Assembly: GCF_040869045.1 (NCBI RefSeq)
Contig: NC_090321.1
Span: 129,695,689 to 129,759,688, forward strand
Reading direction: 5' to 3'
Origin: Eurosta solidaginis
Lineage: Eukaryota > Arthropoda > Insecta > Diptera > Tephritidae
DNA: 64,000 nucleotides
Position numbers and translations under genes: made by a program. How positions within the stretch are numbered: position 1 is the stretch's first letter; the number at the start of each line of letters is the position of its first letter. The notes under the pieces are model-generated. The model was not told where the DNA came from. It worked only from the letters and a program-made list of their open reading frames with translations, and did no database searches. This document shows, in pieces, positions 1 through 12,759 of the stretch.

Positions 1-1454
1 ATTTGATGAAATTTGATGAATTTTGATGCTTCTATCCGCAAAAAAGGGGCAAAAATTACAGTTTATATGAAGTATATAATATATATACTACCAATCTCTA
101 TCATTTTTTCAGACAAAATATACGCTATATACGTAAGCATTTGGTGAAATTTGAAGCTTCTAGCTGTTAAAATGGGGCAGAAATTGCGCAAAGTTTCTTA
201 TCTGAACAATCGGTTGTATGAGATATATACTATATATACCACCGATCTCAATGATTTTTTCAGACAACAATATATACTATACACGTAAGCATTTGGTGAA
301 ATTTGAAGCTTCTAGCTGTTAAAATGGGGAAGAAATTGCGCAAAGTTTCTTATCTGAACAATCGGTTGTATGAGATATATACTATGTATACCACCGATCT
401 CAATGATTTTTTCAGACATCAATATATGCTATACATGTAAGCATTTGGTGAAATCTGAAACTTCTAGCTGTTAAAATGGGGCCGAAATCGCAAAAAAAAA
501 AATATATATATATACTATATATACCATCATACTACTATACTCTATATTATATATATCACCGAACTCTATGATTTTTTGACACAACAATATATACTATATA
601 CGTAAGCAATTGGTGAAATTTGAAGCTTATAGCTGTTAAAATGGGGTAGAAATTGCGAAAAGTTTCTTATCTGAACAATCGGTTGTATGAGATATATACT
701 ATATATACAACTGATCTCTATGATTTTTTCAGACAACAATATATGCCATATACGTAAGCATTCGGTGAAATTTGAAGCTTCTAGCTGTTAAAATGGGGCT
801 AAAATTGCGAAAATATATATATATACTATATATATATACTATATATACCACCATATATATACTATATACCACCGATCTGTACGATTTTTTCAGACAACAA
901 TATATGATATATACGTAAGCATTTGTTGAAATTTGAAGCCTCTAGCGCTTAAAATAGGGCAGCAATTACGAAAAGTTTCTTATCTGAACAATCGGTTGTG
1001 GGGGATATATACTATATATACAACCGATCTCATCAATTTTTTCAGGCAACAATATTTGCAATATACGAAATTATATGGTGAAGTTTGAAGCTTCAATCTG
1101 TTAAATTGAGTAAGATATTACAAAAATCCTCTTTTTCTGAAAAATCGGTTGTATGGAGGATATATGCTATAGTGGTCCGAACCGGCCGGTTCCGACAAAT
1201 GTCTAATCGGACACCCAAATACACCCGCTCACCAAATTTTATGAATATATCTTAAAAATTGAGGGACTAGTTTGCATACAAACAGACAGACGGACAGACG
1301 GACAGACAGACAGACGGACATGGCTAAATCAACTCAGCTCTTCAAACTGATTACTTCGGTATACTTAATGGTGGGTCTATCTATTTTCCTTTAAGGACTT
1401 ACAATTTTGGGTTTCGTGACGAAATTAATATACCATTTCATTTTCATGAAAGGT
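1..1454 (+). repeat. Right-hand part of the first repeat unit, with ~152-bp subrepeats
   Basis: The landmark TTTGGTGAAATTTGAAGC recurs near 140, 292 and 445, and again near 610, 763, 917 and 1077. It gives a subrepeat period of about 152 bp, with length changes from (TA)n expansions. The unit starts before the window. No gene is seen. Confidence 0.8.
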
Positions 1455-1927
1455 ATAAAAATAGGTAGGTACTTTGTGTGAGGATGCAAAGCTTCACGTT
1501 TTTTGTGGTCTGAATGTAAAAACTATGACTACGAATCACGAATTTCAAAAATATATGACGTAAACGTAACTATTTGATGAAATTTGATGAATTTTGAAGC
1601 TTCTATCCATAAAAAAGGGGCAAAAAATGACAGTTTATATGAAGTATATAATATATATACCACCGATATCTATGATTTTTTCAGACAACAATATTTATTT
1701 ATTTTATTTATTTATTATTTAAAGTCGACGACAAACTATGGTCGACTGCATAATATAAAAGATATATAAATATACAACTCAAAAGATAAAATTTAAGATA
1801 TATCGAGATTTCAACAATGTTATATTACAAACAAAGAAATATTAATGAACATTACTCTTTAATTTCAGAATATAATAATAATAAGAAATATGAGTAGAAA
1901 TAAGAACTTATGCCGAAATCTTAAACT

Positions 1928-2233
1928 AGCGGAATGCATCAGATTCCGCTCAGCATGATTTCGGAATGCAGTGGATTCCAATCTTCCTGTTGGAATGCAA
2001 CAAGATTCCAATCAGCATGGCATGGGAATCCGGCAGTGCTAAGAGTAGTGTAATGAGGATACGCCATCACAAGGCATAAAAAAGTAACATGACCTGTGTT
2101 GTTGGAATGCACCGGATTCCAATCAGCTCGATGCCTGGCTCATAAGATTATACTGCCGGAATGCATACGATTCCGGTCAGTGACTCATGAAAAAGCATGT
2201 TTTATACGTTGTTGGAATGCACCAGATTCCAAT
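1928..2233. repeat. Array of six GGAAT-loop-ATTCC hairpins in the LINE 3' region
   Basis: Six short inverted repeats share the form NNGGAAT-GCAnnnG-ATTCCNN. Positions are 1928-1950 (8-bp stem AGCGGAAT/ATTCCGCT), 1963-1979 (5 bp), 1990-2011 (TTGGAAT/ATTCCAA), 2102-2122 (TTGGAAT/ATTCCAA), 2156-2176 (CCGGAAT/ATTCCGG) and 2212-2232 (TTGGAAT/ATTCCAA). Outer base pairs change together (TT/AA, CC/GG, GC/GC), as expected of selected stems. They lie between the ORF2 stop and the 3' tail of the minus-strand LINE, so they would form in its 3' untranslated RNA. Confidence 0.8.
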
Positions 2234-2362
2234 CAACACAGTACTGTCTTGTTCCTTCTTAATGATACATGTTGGTAAATGTTCCTCTATCCCTTAAACG
2301 AGATAGTTCCTGTCTTTTATGGAAGGAATAAAATGCCGGCAAATTAAATTATCTTGTATCTC

Positions 2363-4929
2363 TTAAATTAGATAGGCAAGTATTGCATTACGTATAGTGG
2401 CAAAAGTACATTCAAGACTGATACAGCTATACAAGTCATTGTAGTGCGCGCACCAGATAAGAAGAGGATTATTTTTAGCAAAGTTTCGTCGACAAAGGGG
2501 TAAATAGAAAGGAACGTGGTGTCTGGATACTCTAGGGGGAACCGCAAGAAACAAGCGACTGAGGAGGTCCGCAGAATCAATTTCTCCAATAATGAGCTTA
2601 TGGATGAACAATACCCCCAGTAATATTCTTCCATTTTCCAGAGTGGGTAAGTTAATAAGAAGAAGTCTACTTCTGTATGGAGGAAGGTGGAGACTTGAGT
2701 CCCAATTAAGGACCCGCAATGCAAATATACAAAAATTGCTTTTGAACTGACTCAAGACGCTTTATATGCTTTTGAGAAACAGGGGACCAAACGCATGAGC
2801 AATACTCGAGTATTGGACGATCCAGCGATGTGTAAAGAACATTAGTGAGGTACGGATCATCGAACTCTTTAGCCCATCTTTTAACAAATCCAAGTAAACC
2901 CAACGCTTTGTAGCAGTAAGTGTAGCAAAGTTTTACATCATCCGCATACATTATAGTATGGGAATATAATATTGTCTGTGGCAAGTCATTAAAGAAAAGG
3001 GCAAAGAGCAAAGGGCCTAGATGACTTCCCTGGGGTACGCCGGAGGAAACTCCGAACGATTCCGACAGATTGCACTTGAACAGGACTTTTTGGGTCCGGT
3101 TAGAAAGATAGCTTTTCAGCCACATTAATAGGTGAAACGGAAAGCCCAGTAAATCAAGCTTATGAATAAGCAACTCATAGTTGACGGTATCAAATGCTTT
3201 GCTGAAGTCCGTGTAGATGACATCCGTTTGCTTGTTCGCTAAAAATCCTTCCATAACTATAGAGGTGAATACAAGCAAATTTGTAGTGGTTGACCTTTGA
3301 CGAATAAACCCGTGTTGGTATGGAGATAAAATACTAGAACACTGATATTGGAGTTAACTAGTAACAATCTGTTCAAAGACTTTAGGAATGACTGAAAGTT
3401 TAGCAATACCCCTGTAGTTTTCAACTTTTGACCTACTACCTTTTTTATGCAGGGGTATAATAAAAGACTGTTTCCAAAGTGCCGGGAATGACGCAGATTC
3501 CAGAGATAGCTCAAATAATTTTAAAATAGGCTCATACATGTTTTCGGCGCAGTACCTCAGCACGCAACTAGGAACACCGTCCGGTCCCGGAGAAAAGGTG
3601 GGCTTCAAAGATTGAAGACTCTGAAGAACAATATTACCATCAATAGCAGCATTCCTAATGTAATTCCAGCTATCTAAGCGATAGGGATATTGACCGGAAT
3701 GAAAACCACTAGATGAATACGTGGACTTAAAGAACTCAGAAAATAGTTCAGCAACGTCGTCATCAGTGCAAGCTTTTTTACTTCCAAATGTTAATGAGGA
3801 AGGATACCCAGAAGTTTTCCGCTTTGAATTTACGAAACTGTAAAACTTTTTTGGATTTCTAAAAAATTGGGTTTTACAACAACTCAAGTAATTTTTATAA
3901 CAAAGCTGATTAAGACGCTGAAATTTAGAACGAGCTATTAGATATTTAGAGAGGTCTGCAGATGCTCCAGATTTCTTGAATCTCTTATAAAGCCTAGATT
4001 TAATGTTATTAAGTCTGATAAGTTGCCATGAAAACCAAGGGGGCTTATTCGAACATAGGGTATAGCGAGTAGGAATGCAAGCGTACTGTAAAATAAAGAG
4101 ATAGCCGAGTCGACATCAGTGCAAGTATAGAGATCCGACCAATCATGGGAAGCCAACATATCATTGAGCATAATGAAATTCGTTTTGTAGAAGCATCTAG
4201 ATCGGGGAAGAGACTGTACTTGAATCCTACGGGGTAGGCTGATATCAAGTGATATCTCTAGCGTAGGGTGAAGAGGATCTTCTGGAAGGGATAAAGGTGG
4301 TATTTGCGTAAGGGCAGTACCCACCGAGCCATCCACAAATAATAAATCCAGCATTTTATTTCCACTATTTGGAACATTGTTAATCTGTAAAAGAGATGAG
4401 TCTAACAAGCAATTGAGAAACTCATGTTGAGCAGTGGGAGTTAAAAAGTTTGAATCACTTATATTAACCCAACTAACTGTTGGCAAGTTAAAGTCACCAA
4501 CAACAACAATTCGATCGTTATCTCCCAGCTGCGAATGCAAATCGCAGATGGCCGAGCTATGACTAGCATAAACATCCATATCCGAACGAGGTGGTATATA
4601 CGAACAGCAAACAATTACGCTATAGCTACCGAATGAAAGCCTAACTGCTATGAATTCGATATGAGAGATATTGTCCAGCGAAACCAACTCAGATGATAGG
4701 TTAGATTCAACAGCAATAAGGACACCTCCCGCTCTAGAGATGCGATCACGCCGATAAACAGCATATTTATTTGAAAAAACCTCAGAATTGTAATTATCAG
4801 GCTTTAGCCAGGTCTCTGTAAAAGCTACAACTTGTGCAGAAAAGTTGAAAGAATTAAGGAAGAATGGAACAAGTTTTGATCGTAAACCACGAACATTTTG
4901 GTAATTAATGAGAAGACGGGACAGATCAG
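2363..4929 (-). pseudogene. LINE ORF2: APE endonuclease + reverse transcriptase, frameshifted
   Basis: The endonuclease domain is open from about 4929 to 3938 and shows YQNVRGLRSK, FTETWL, RAGGVLIAV and GDFNLP. The RT follows in pieces: 3887-3354 (FYSFVNSKRK, SPGPDGVPSCVL, NYRGIAKLS), 3278-2706 (VIYTDFSKAFD, GVPQGSHLGP, YADDVKL) and 2755-2363 (C-terminal domain). The catalytic Asp of motif A and YADD of motif C survive. Frame changes near 4040, 3890, 3300 and 2850 break the ORF. It would nick target DNA and copy the LINE RNA in place if intact. Its closest relative in the window is the plus-strand LINE at 9.3-11.9 kb. Confidence 0.85.
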
Positions 4930-4932
4930 CAA

Positions 4933-6005
4933 TTACCTTTGTGTTGTTATTACTGTGTTCGTCATACCGTTTTTTGGCTGTAATAAAACAGGTTCGGCCC
5001 TCGCCTTTCTTGTGAACAAGTGAACCACAGGATGCTTAGGCCAAAAAGAGGAATCAAGTACCTTATCGAAATATTCATCTGAAAGGGATATTTTAAATGA
5101 GGAGATGTCTCTCTCATATTTAAAATTAAATTTATACACATTGATGTTACTAGTGGGTGCAACACCAAGTTTAGAGCAAACGTAATGAGCAATGTCAATT
5201 TCAGTAAGCGAGGCGTGTAATCGGGACACAAATACAGCCCTACGAGGTGGCACGGCAGTCACCTGCCAAGGAGTAGCGGTTAGCTCACCAGAGAGCTGGG
5301 AAGGTGCGGCCGTTATAGAACAGTTGACAGAAAACGCATTGCTTGACCTAGCGTTGGTTATCGAGCCCGTCAAAGAAGTACTATTTTTTTCAGGTACACT
5401 TGTATCGCTAGCAACAACCCCAGTATCGGTAACTGTTATTGTTGGAGCTAAAGATACCGGTGGGGGTGTAGGATGAATTGGGGAGTCCAGCGAAATCAAC
5501 ATTGGTGACGTAGAACAAACAGCCGCAAAGGTACCACTATTAGTTCGGGCATCGTTTAATTTGCCAGATATCGTCTCACTGGAAGTCTCGACACAGCCTT
5601 GTGGAGATTCTTGTGGAGATTTCTGAGCTGCATTGTTCATAACGTCTTTGGTAAGCCTGTTCGTATCAGTCAACGCGGTTGAAGGGACATTCGTAGGAGG
5701 ACAGCTTTGCCCCTGACTCGAAGGCAAGTTGGAGTCATTGTTGAGCATACATTTCTTACGTTTTGGGGATTCAGATATCACTTTCAATTTTTTAAAGTGA
5801 GCCTCTATCGTTTTGAATATTTCGTTAAGGTCACGAAACCCAATAAAAATGTTGTTGAACTCTTTCTGAGTTTGCCTCATAAAAGCTCGCATGTCATTTT
5901 CTACGGAACGACAATCATGACATGTCCAGTTCAGTCCAATTTTGCTGGATATTAGGTCAACCACCCGACCACCTATGTGAGAGAAACCGGCACAGATAAC
6001 ATGAG
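4933..6005 (-). CDS. LINE ORF1: PHD-finger nucleic-acid-binding protein, N-terminally truncated
   Basis: The reading frame is open from the 5' end of the element to 4933, about 355 codons. The first ATG-like start in frame is not convincing: the usual open part begins at a GTG at 5964, and the frame runs further upstream. Near the N-terminus I read CAGFSH followed by WTCHDC, the end of a PHD-type zinc finger, as found in ORF1 of CR1-group LINEs. The rest is rich in Ser, Thr and Pro, followed by a more conserved block (VFVSRLH, SKLGVAP, FKISL) that may be an RNA-binding fold. ORF1 proteins coat LINE RNA. The missing zinc ligands show 5' truncation. The ORF itself has no internal stop. Confidence 0.7.
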
Positions 6006-6330
6006 CATGAAAAATCGGTTGTATGGAGGATATATGCTATAGTGGTCCGATCCGGCCGGTTCCGACAAATGTCTAATCGGACACCCAAATACACATGCTC
6101 ACCAAATTTTATGAAGATATCTCAAAAATTGAAGGACTAGTTTGCATACAAACAGACAGACGGACAGACGGACAGACAGACAGACGGACATGGCTAAATC
6201 AACTCAGCTCTTCAACCTGATTATTTCGGTATACTTAATGGTGGGTCTATCTATTTTCCTTTAAGGACTTACAATTTTGGGTTTCGTGACGAAATTAATA
6301 TACCATTTCATTTTCACGAAAGGTATAAAA

Positions 6331-7587
6331 ATAGGTAGGTACTTTGTGTGAGGATGCAAAGCTTCACGTTTTTTTTGGTCTGAATGTAAAAACTATGACT
6401 ACGAATCACGAATTTCAAAAATATATGACGTAAACGTAACTATTTGATGAAATTTGATGAATTTTGAAGCTTCTATCCGCAAAAAAGGGGCAAAAATTAC
6501 AGTTTATATGAAGTATATAATATATATACCACCGATCTCTATGATTTTTTCAGACAAAAACATACGCTATATACGTAAGCATTTGGTGAAATTTGAAGCT
6601 TCTAGCTGCTAAAATGGGGCCAAAATTGCAAAAAAAATATATATATATACTATATATACCATCATACTATATATACCATCATATATATTATACATATCAC
6701 CGATCTCTATGATTTTTTGACACAACAATATATACTATATACGTAAGCAATTGGTGAAATTTGAAGCTTATAGCTGTTAAAATGGGGTAGAAATTGCGAA
6801 AAGTTTCTTATCTGAACAATCGGTTGTATGAGATATATACTATATATACAACCGATCTCTATGATTTTTTCAGACAACAATATATGCCATATACGTAAGC
6901 ATTCGGTGAAATTTGAAGCTTCTAGCTGTTAAAATGGGGCTAAAATTGCGAAAATATATATATATATACTATATATATATACTATATATACCACCATATA
7001 TATACTATATATACCACCGATCTGTATGAGTTTTCCAGACAATAATATATGATATATACGTAAGCATTCGTTGAAATTTGAAGCCTCTAGCTCTTAAAAT
7101 AGGGCAGCAATTACGAAAAGTTTCTTATCTGAACAATCGGTTGTGGGGGATATATACTATATATACAACCGATCTCATCAATTTTTTCATGCAACAATAT
7201 CTGCAATATACGAAATAATATGGTGAAGTTTGAAGCTTCAATCTGTTAAATTGAGTAAGATATTACAAAAATCCTCTTTTTGTGAAAAATCGGTTGTATG
7301 GAGGATATATACTATAGTGGTCCGATCCGGCCGGTTCCGACTAATGTCTAATCGGACACCCGCTCACCAAATTTTATGAAGATATCTCAAAAATTGAGGG
7401 ACTAGTTTGCATACAAACAGACAGACGGACAGACAGACAGACGGACATGGCTAAATCAACTCAGCTCTTCAACCTGATTATTTCGGTATACTTAATGGTG
7501 GGTCTACCTATTTTCCTTTAAGGACTTACAATTTTGGGTTTCGTGACGAAATTAATATACCATTTCATTTTCACGAAAGTTATAAAA
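6331..7587 (+). repeat. Complete unit of the 1.2-kb tandem repeat
   Basis: A full unit of 1257 bp from ATAGGTAGGT to the GAAAGTTATAA end. It is uninterrupted and serves as the empty-site reference for the solo LTR (CTATATACGTAAGC near 6734-6747) and for the Helitron (AATATATGATATATACG near 7044). No gene is present. Confidence 0.85.
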
Positions 7588-8683
7588 ATAGGTAGGTACT
7601 TTGTGTGAGGATGCAAAGCTTCACGTTTTTTGTGGTCTGAATGTAAAAACTATGACTACGAATCACGAATTTCAAAAATATATGACGTAAACGTAACTAT
7701 TTGATGAAATTTGATGAATTTTGATGCCTCTATCCGCAAAAAAGGGGCAAAAATGACAGTTTATATGAAGTATATAATATATATACTACCGATCTCTATC
7801 ATTTTTTCAGACAAAATATACGCTATATACGTAAGCATTTGGTGAAATTTGAAGCTTATAGCTGTTAAAATGGGGTAGAAATTGCGAAAAGTTTCTTATC
7901 TGAACAATCGGTTGTATGAGATATATACTATATATACAACCGATCTCTATGATTTTTTCAGACAACAATATATGCCATATACGTAAGCATTCGGTGAAAT
8001 TTGAAGCTTATAGCTGTTAAAATGGGGCTAAAATTGCGAAAATATATATATATACTATATATATATACTATATATACCACCATATATATACTATATATAC
8101 CACCGATCTTTATGATTTTTTCAGACAACAATATATGATATATACGTAAGCATTCGTTGAAATTTGAAGCCTCTAGCTCTTAAAATAGGGCAGCAATTAC
8201 GAAAAGTTTCTTATCTGAACAATCGGTTGTGGGGGATATATACTATATATACGACCGATCTCATCAATTTTTTCAGGCAACAATATGTGCAATATACGAA
8301 ATTATATGGTGAACTTTGAAGCTTCAATCTGTTAAATTGAGTAAGATATTACAAAAATCCTCTTTTTCTGAAAAATCGGTTGTATGGAGGATATATGCTA
8401 TAGTGGTCCGATCCGGCCGGTTCCGACAAATGTCTAATGGGACACCCAAATACACCCGCTCACCAAATTTTATGAAGATATCCCAAAAATTGAGGGACTA
8501 GTTTGCATACAAACAGACAGACGGACAGACAGACAGACGGACATGGCTAAATCAACTCAGCTCTTCAACCTGATTATTTCGGTATACTTAATGGTGGGTC
8601 TATCTATTTTCCTTTAAGGACTTACAATTTTGGGTTTCGTGACGAAATTAATATACCATTTCATTTTCATGAAAGGTATAAAA
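7588..8683 (+). repeat. Complete unit of the 1.2-kb tandem repeat
   Basis: A 1096-bp unit, one 152-bp subrepeat shorter than its left neighbour. It carries the best empty site for the Helitron, ACAACAATATATGATATA near 8125. No gene is seen. Confidence 0.85.
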
Positions 8684-9326
8684 ATAGGTAGGTACTTTGT
8701 GTGAGGATGCAAAGCTTCACGTTTTTTGTGGTCTGAATGTAAAAACTATGACTACGAATCACGAATTTCAAAAATATATGACGTAAACGTAACTATTTGA
8801 TGAAATTTGATCAATTTTGAAGCTTCTATCCGTAAAAAAGGGGCAAAAATGACAGTTTATATGAAGTATATAATATATATACCACCGATCTCTATGATTT
8901 TTTCAGACAACAATATATGCCATATACGTAAGCATTCGGTGAAATTTGAAGCTTCTAGCTGTTAAAATGGGGCTAAAATTGCGAAAATATATATATATAC
9001 TATATATATATACTATATATTCCACCATATATATACTATATATACCACCGATCTGTATGATTTTTTCATACAACAATATATGATATATACGTAAGCATTC
9101 GTTGAAATTCGAAGCCTCTAGCTCTTAAAATAGGGCAGCAATTACGAAAAGTGTCTTATCTGAACAATCGGTTGTGGGGGATATATACTATATATACGAC
9201 CAATCTCATCAATTTTTTCAGGCAACAATATGTGCAATATACGAAATTATATGGTGAAGTTTGAAGCTTCAATCTGTTAAATTGAGTAAGATATTACAAA
9301 AATCCTCTTTTTCTGAAAAATCAGTT

Positions 9327-12181
9327 TACCCATTATTGATTCTACAGAATTCAAATGCATTAGAATCAATCTCGGAATGGGTTGTGTCTATATCGCGGTC
9401 TGCTATATCCCACCATCTTCTGATCCTACGGTGTATATGGATCATATTTCCCTGCTCAAAATTGTTAATTCATTGATGAAGCCCATTGATTCGATGATAG
9501 TCCTGGGTGACTTTAATCTCCCGCATGTATTATGGACCATATCTGATCAGAATATTGTACCTATTTTTTCTAACCTGTCCAACAACGAATTTTTAGCCGA
9601 AATAACTGAACTTTGCCTTAAACAGATAAATATAATTCCTAACATGTTCGGGAGGACCCTTGATTTGGTATTTGTCGATGATACATCAAAATGTACTCTA
9701 AGCCGGGGTAAACCTCTTACTGTACCTGAAGACCCTTACCATCCTTCCCTGGAAATAGCATACGAATTCGAAAGAAATTCTCCGAGTAGCATTGCTACTA
9801 AATACGACTCTAGTTTCAGATTTCAATTCGCGAAAGCTAATTTTAGTAAACTTAATCAAACTTTATCTACAGTGGCTTGGCCCAAATATGGTGTAGATAT
9901 TGACAAAAATGTTTCTGACTTTTATACCACCATTTACGGTATTTTGGAAAAACACGTACCTAAGCGAAAACGTGTGTCTACCGAATCAGTCCAAATATGG
10001 TTCACTAAAGAGCTGAAGTCCTTAAAAAACAGAAAATCTCGCTTCTTCAAATTATACAAAAGGTCGGGCTCTCACTCCGATTACTTGCATTACTCTATTT
10101 TTCTACATAAATATTTTGAATTAAACAAAAAGTGCTATAATACGTACATCTGTAAGATGAAAAGGAAAATAACTTGCAATCCGAAAGCTTTCTATAATTT
10201 CGTGAACTCTAAACGTAGGGTTAAAGGGTTTCCCTCTGCTTTAAAATACCAGGGTGATCAAGATATTGCTAACTTCTTTGCACAATTTTTCCAGTCCAAC
10301 TATTCCAATGAATTTAATACTTTTTCAAATGAATATCCATTTCAGCTTAACTCACTTAACACCATTAATATTCCAGAAATATATCCGGATGAAGTTTTTT
10401 CATATTTAACGTCTTTGAAAGAATCTTACAAGTACCGTCCTGATTTAATTCCCACTTGTTTTCTTAAAAAATGAGCTGAACACATTTATCAGCCTCTAAC
10501 TGATTTATTCAATATGTCCCTAAAAAGTGGAGTCTTTCCTTCTGCTTGGAAAGAATCTTTTCTCATACCCCTTCACAAAAGTGGTAGTAGGTCGTGTGTA
10601 GAGAACTATCGAGGAATAGCAAAGTTGTCGGCCATCCCAAAGTTGTTTGAAGCTATCGTTACCAATCAGCTAACATTTTCCATTTCTACTTTGATTGTAG
10701 AACCGCAACACGGATTCTGTAAAGGCAAATCTACCATTACTAATCTACTTGAATTCACAACTCATGTTTCTAAGGGATTTAGAGAAAATCTTCACACAGA
10801 TGTTATTTATACTGATTTCAGTAAAGCATTTGACAAAGTATCCCACTCCTTACTTATCTACAAGCTGGATCGGCTTGGCTTCCAACCTGGTCTCACCCAG
10901 TGGATCTCGTCGTATCTCTGCGGTCGAACGCAAAAAGTTATTTTTAAAAATACTTTTTCAAATGTCATCGAAGTTCCCTCTGGCGTCCCACAAGGCAGCC
11001 ACCTTGGTCCAATTCTGTTCTTGCTATTTATTAATGATATCTGTACCACTATAAAATATTCCAAAATCTTAATGTATGCTGATGATGTAAAACTTTTTAG
11101 GTCTTATGCGTCTATCGAAGAACGTCCCTTGCTTCAAACGGATTTAAACTGCCTAGTTACTTGGTGCAACGTAAATTCAATGCCGCTGAACCTCAATAAA
11201 TGCAAATTCATGTGCCTATCTCGAAGATCTTTGCCAGCAGCCTCTTACGTAATTAATAATTTTTGTCTTCTATCAGTAAACTATTTTGAGGACTTGGGAG
11301 TCACGATAGATGCTAAACTTAGTTTCAACCTTCATATTAATGCTACTGTCAATAAGGCTAGAGGTGTTCTTTCATACGTGAAACGGTGGTCCAAAGAATT
11401 TAGTGACCCTTATGTAACTAAAGCCCTTTTCATCACCTTAGTTAGACCGATACTAGAATACGGATCAACAGTCTGGAATCCACAATATCGAGTTCATGCA
11501 GATAGACTTGAATCAATACAAAAGCAATTTCTACTTTTCTCTTTAAGGAATTTTCAGTGGGACTCTGCGTATAATCTTCCACCTTATACTAGTCGGTTAA
11601 AGCTTATCAATCTTCCAACTCTTGCAAGTCGTAGAGAAATGCTAGGCGTTATATTTATGGCTAAACTCCTGAATGGACTGATTTCTAGTCCAATTCTTTT
11701 GAACGAAGTAAATTTCAACGTCCCATCACGGGTGTCAAGACATTACAAACCTGTTCTTTTGAGGCAGTGTAGAACTAATTTCGAATTAAATGAATCTTTT
11801 CGGTGTTTGTGTCATGATTTTAACACTCATTCTAATTCATTTGATATAACGGATTCACTTTTTACCATAAAGAAAACTGTGTTATCCTATCTTAACTCTT
11901 AACAAAAAAAAAAAAAATCAAATATATTAAAAATGTTCACTTATTAAACAATGTAGTATATATATGTATAATTTCTATGTAATTTCTAACTGTTATGTAT
12001 AGTACTCAGCTGATGATTTTTTTTCTGTAGCTGAGCAGTTTTAGATCTCGACGCTTAACAAACCTCCGCCTATCAACAACTCGGCAATAACAAATCCGTG
12101 CGTCATGCGGATGCGCCCCTCGCGCCGGTCGGGCGGGCTTTGGAGGGTTTAATCCGTTGGGAATTATTATTATTATTATTA
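9327..12181 (+). mobile_element. CR1-like LINE, 5'-truncated copy
   Basis: The element begins inside the endonuclease domain, directly after the unit sequence CTGAAAAATC, and ends in an (ATT)n tail at about 12160-12181. The 3' untranslated region is ~270 bp, with an A-rich stretch after the stop and a GC-rich patch near 12100-12150. The right flank belongs to a different part of the repeat unit than the left flank, so the site was rearranged. This is the best-preserved LINE in the window: one frame with one stop codon. Confidence 0.88.
9329..11902 (+). pseudogene. LINE ORF2: endonuclease/reverse transcriptase with one in-frame stop
   Basis: One reading frame runs from the 5' truncation to the stop at 11902. 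It is interrupted only by TGA at 10472-10474. The homologous ORF at 3.6 kb has Cys at about this position, so a Cys codon to TGA change is likely. The endonuclease part has YIPPSSD and LGDFNLPH. The RT part has LHKSGSRS, NYRGIAKLS, IYTDFSKAFD (motif A), SGVPQGSHLGP (motif B) and YADDVKLF (motif C), followed by the thumb and C-terminal region. Reverse transcription residues are intact. The N-terminal endonuclease half is missing. Confidence 0.88.
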
Positions 12182-12251
12182 TACCATCATATATATATTA
12201 TATATATCACCGATCTCTATGATTTTTTGACACAACAATATATACTATATA

Positions 12252-12759
12252 TGTTAAGTGGCGCACAGTGTACTTTTAGCAGCCTTTGATATTTCTCACT
12301 TTTAGTTACTATCCGCTCTCCATCGCCTCAATTTCGGTGCACAGAATTTATACATATGTTCATATGTACCTGTATACTTGTATTCCCATATGTACGTGCA
12401 TATTTATGTACCAACATATGACTATACAAATGTACGAATGCATGTACATACGCTGCAATGCGAATATATTCACCGGCATATACAGCCGTTAGTTGACCGC
12501 TAGGTAAAATTCCTTTACTGAAAGCTAAATTGATTTTTTGCCCTTTCATCATAATTATTCAGTCTTGAGAATTTGAAGAGGGAGCGTGTGCACAAATATA
12601 TATATAGCACATAGAAGGCACAAATGTAAGTTCTAAACAATTGAATATCTAATATGCAATCTTTAAAGAAAATTAATAAAGATTTCAGCGCTATCATCAT
12701 TTGGTGTTTTATTTGGATTTTAACGCTAGGAATATCTGCCAACTGCACGCGACTCAACA
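12252..12759 (+). mobile_element. Solo LTR (508 bp) with 5-bp target-site duplication
   Basis: The segment starts TGTTAAGTGGCGC and ends GACTCAACA, giving the canonical TG...CA ends. ATATA stands on both sides (12247-12251 and 12760-12764). Removing the segment and one ATATA restores ACTATATACGTAAGC exactly as in the neighbouring unit at 6.73 kb. A polyadenylation signal AATAAA lies near 12675, close to the 3' end on the plus strand. No internal retroviral region remains, so this is a product of LTR-LTR recombination. Family not recognised. Confidence 0.85.

Larger units (their letters stand above)
1692..6008 (-). mobile_element. CR1-like non-LTR retrotransposon (LINE), 5' truncated
   Basis: On the minus strand the order is a PHD-type ORF1 (to 4933), an endonuclease/reverse-transcriptase ORF2 (about 4929-2363), a ~650-bp 3' region and an (AAAT)n-type tail next to 1692. 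The sequence on the right (6010 on) resumes the host unit at a later point than the left flank, so the insertion was accompanied by deletion or recombination, and no clean target-site duplication is visible. ORF2 carries several frameshifts, so the copy is dead. The CR1/Jockey-group placement rests on the PHD ORF1 and the GVPQGSHLGP motif. Confidence 0.88.

Noticed and set aside
2096..2278. 60-codon plus ORF over the hairpin array
   Set aside because: Antisense to the LINE and produced by the repeated hairpins.
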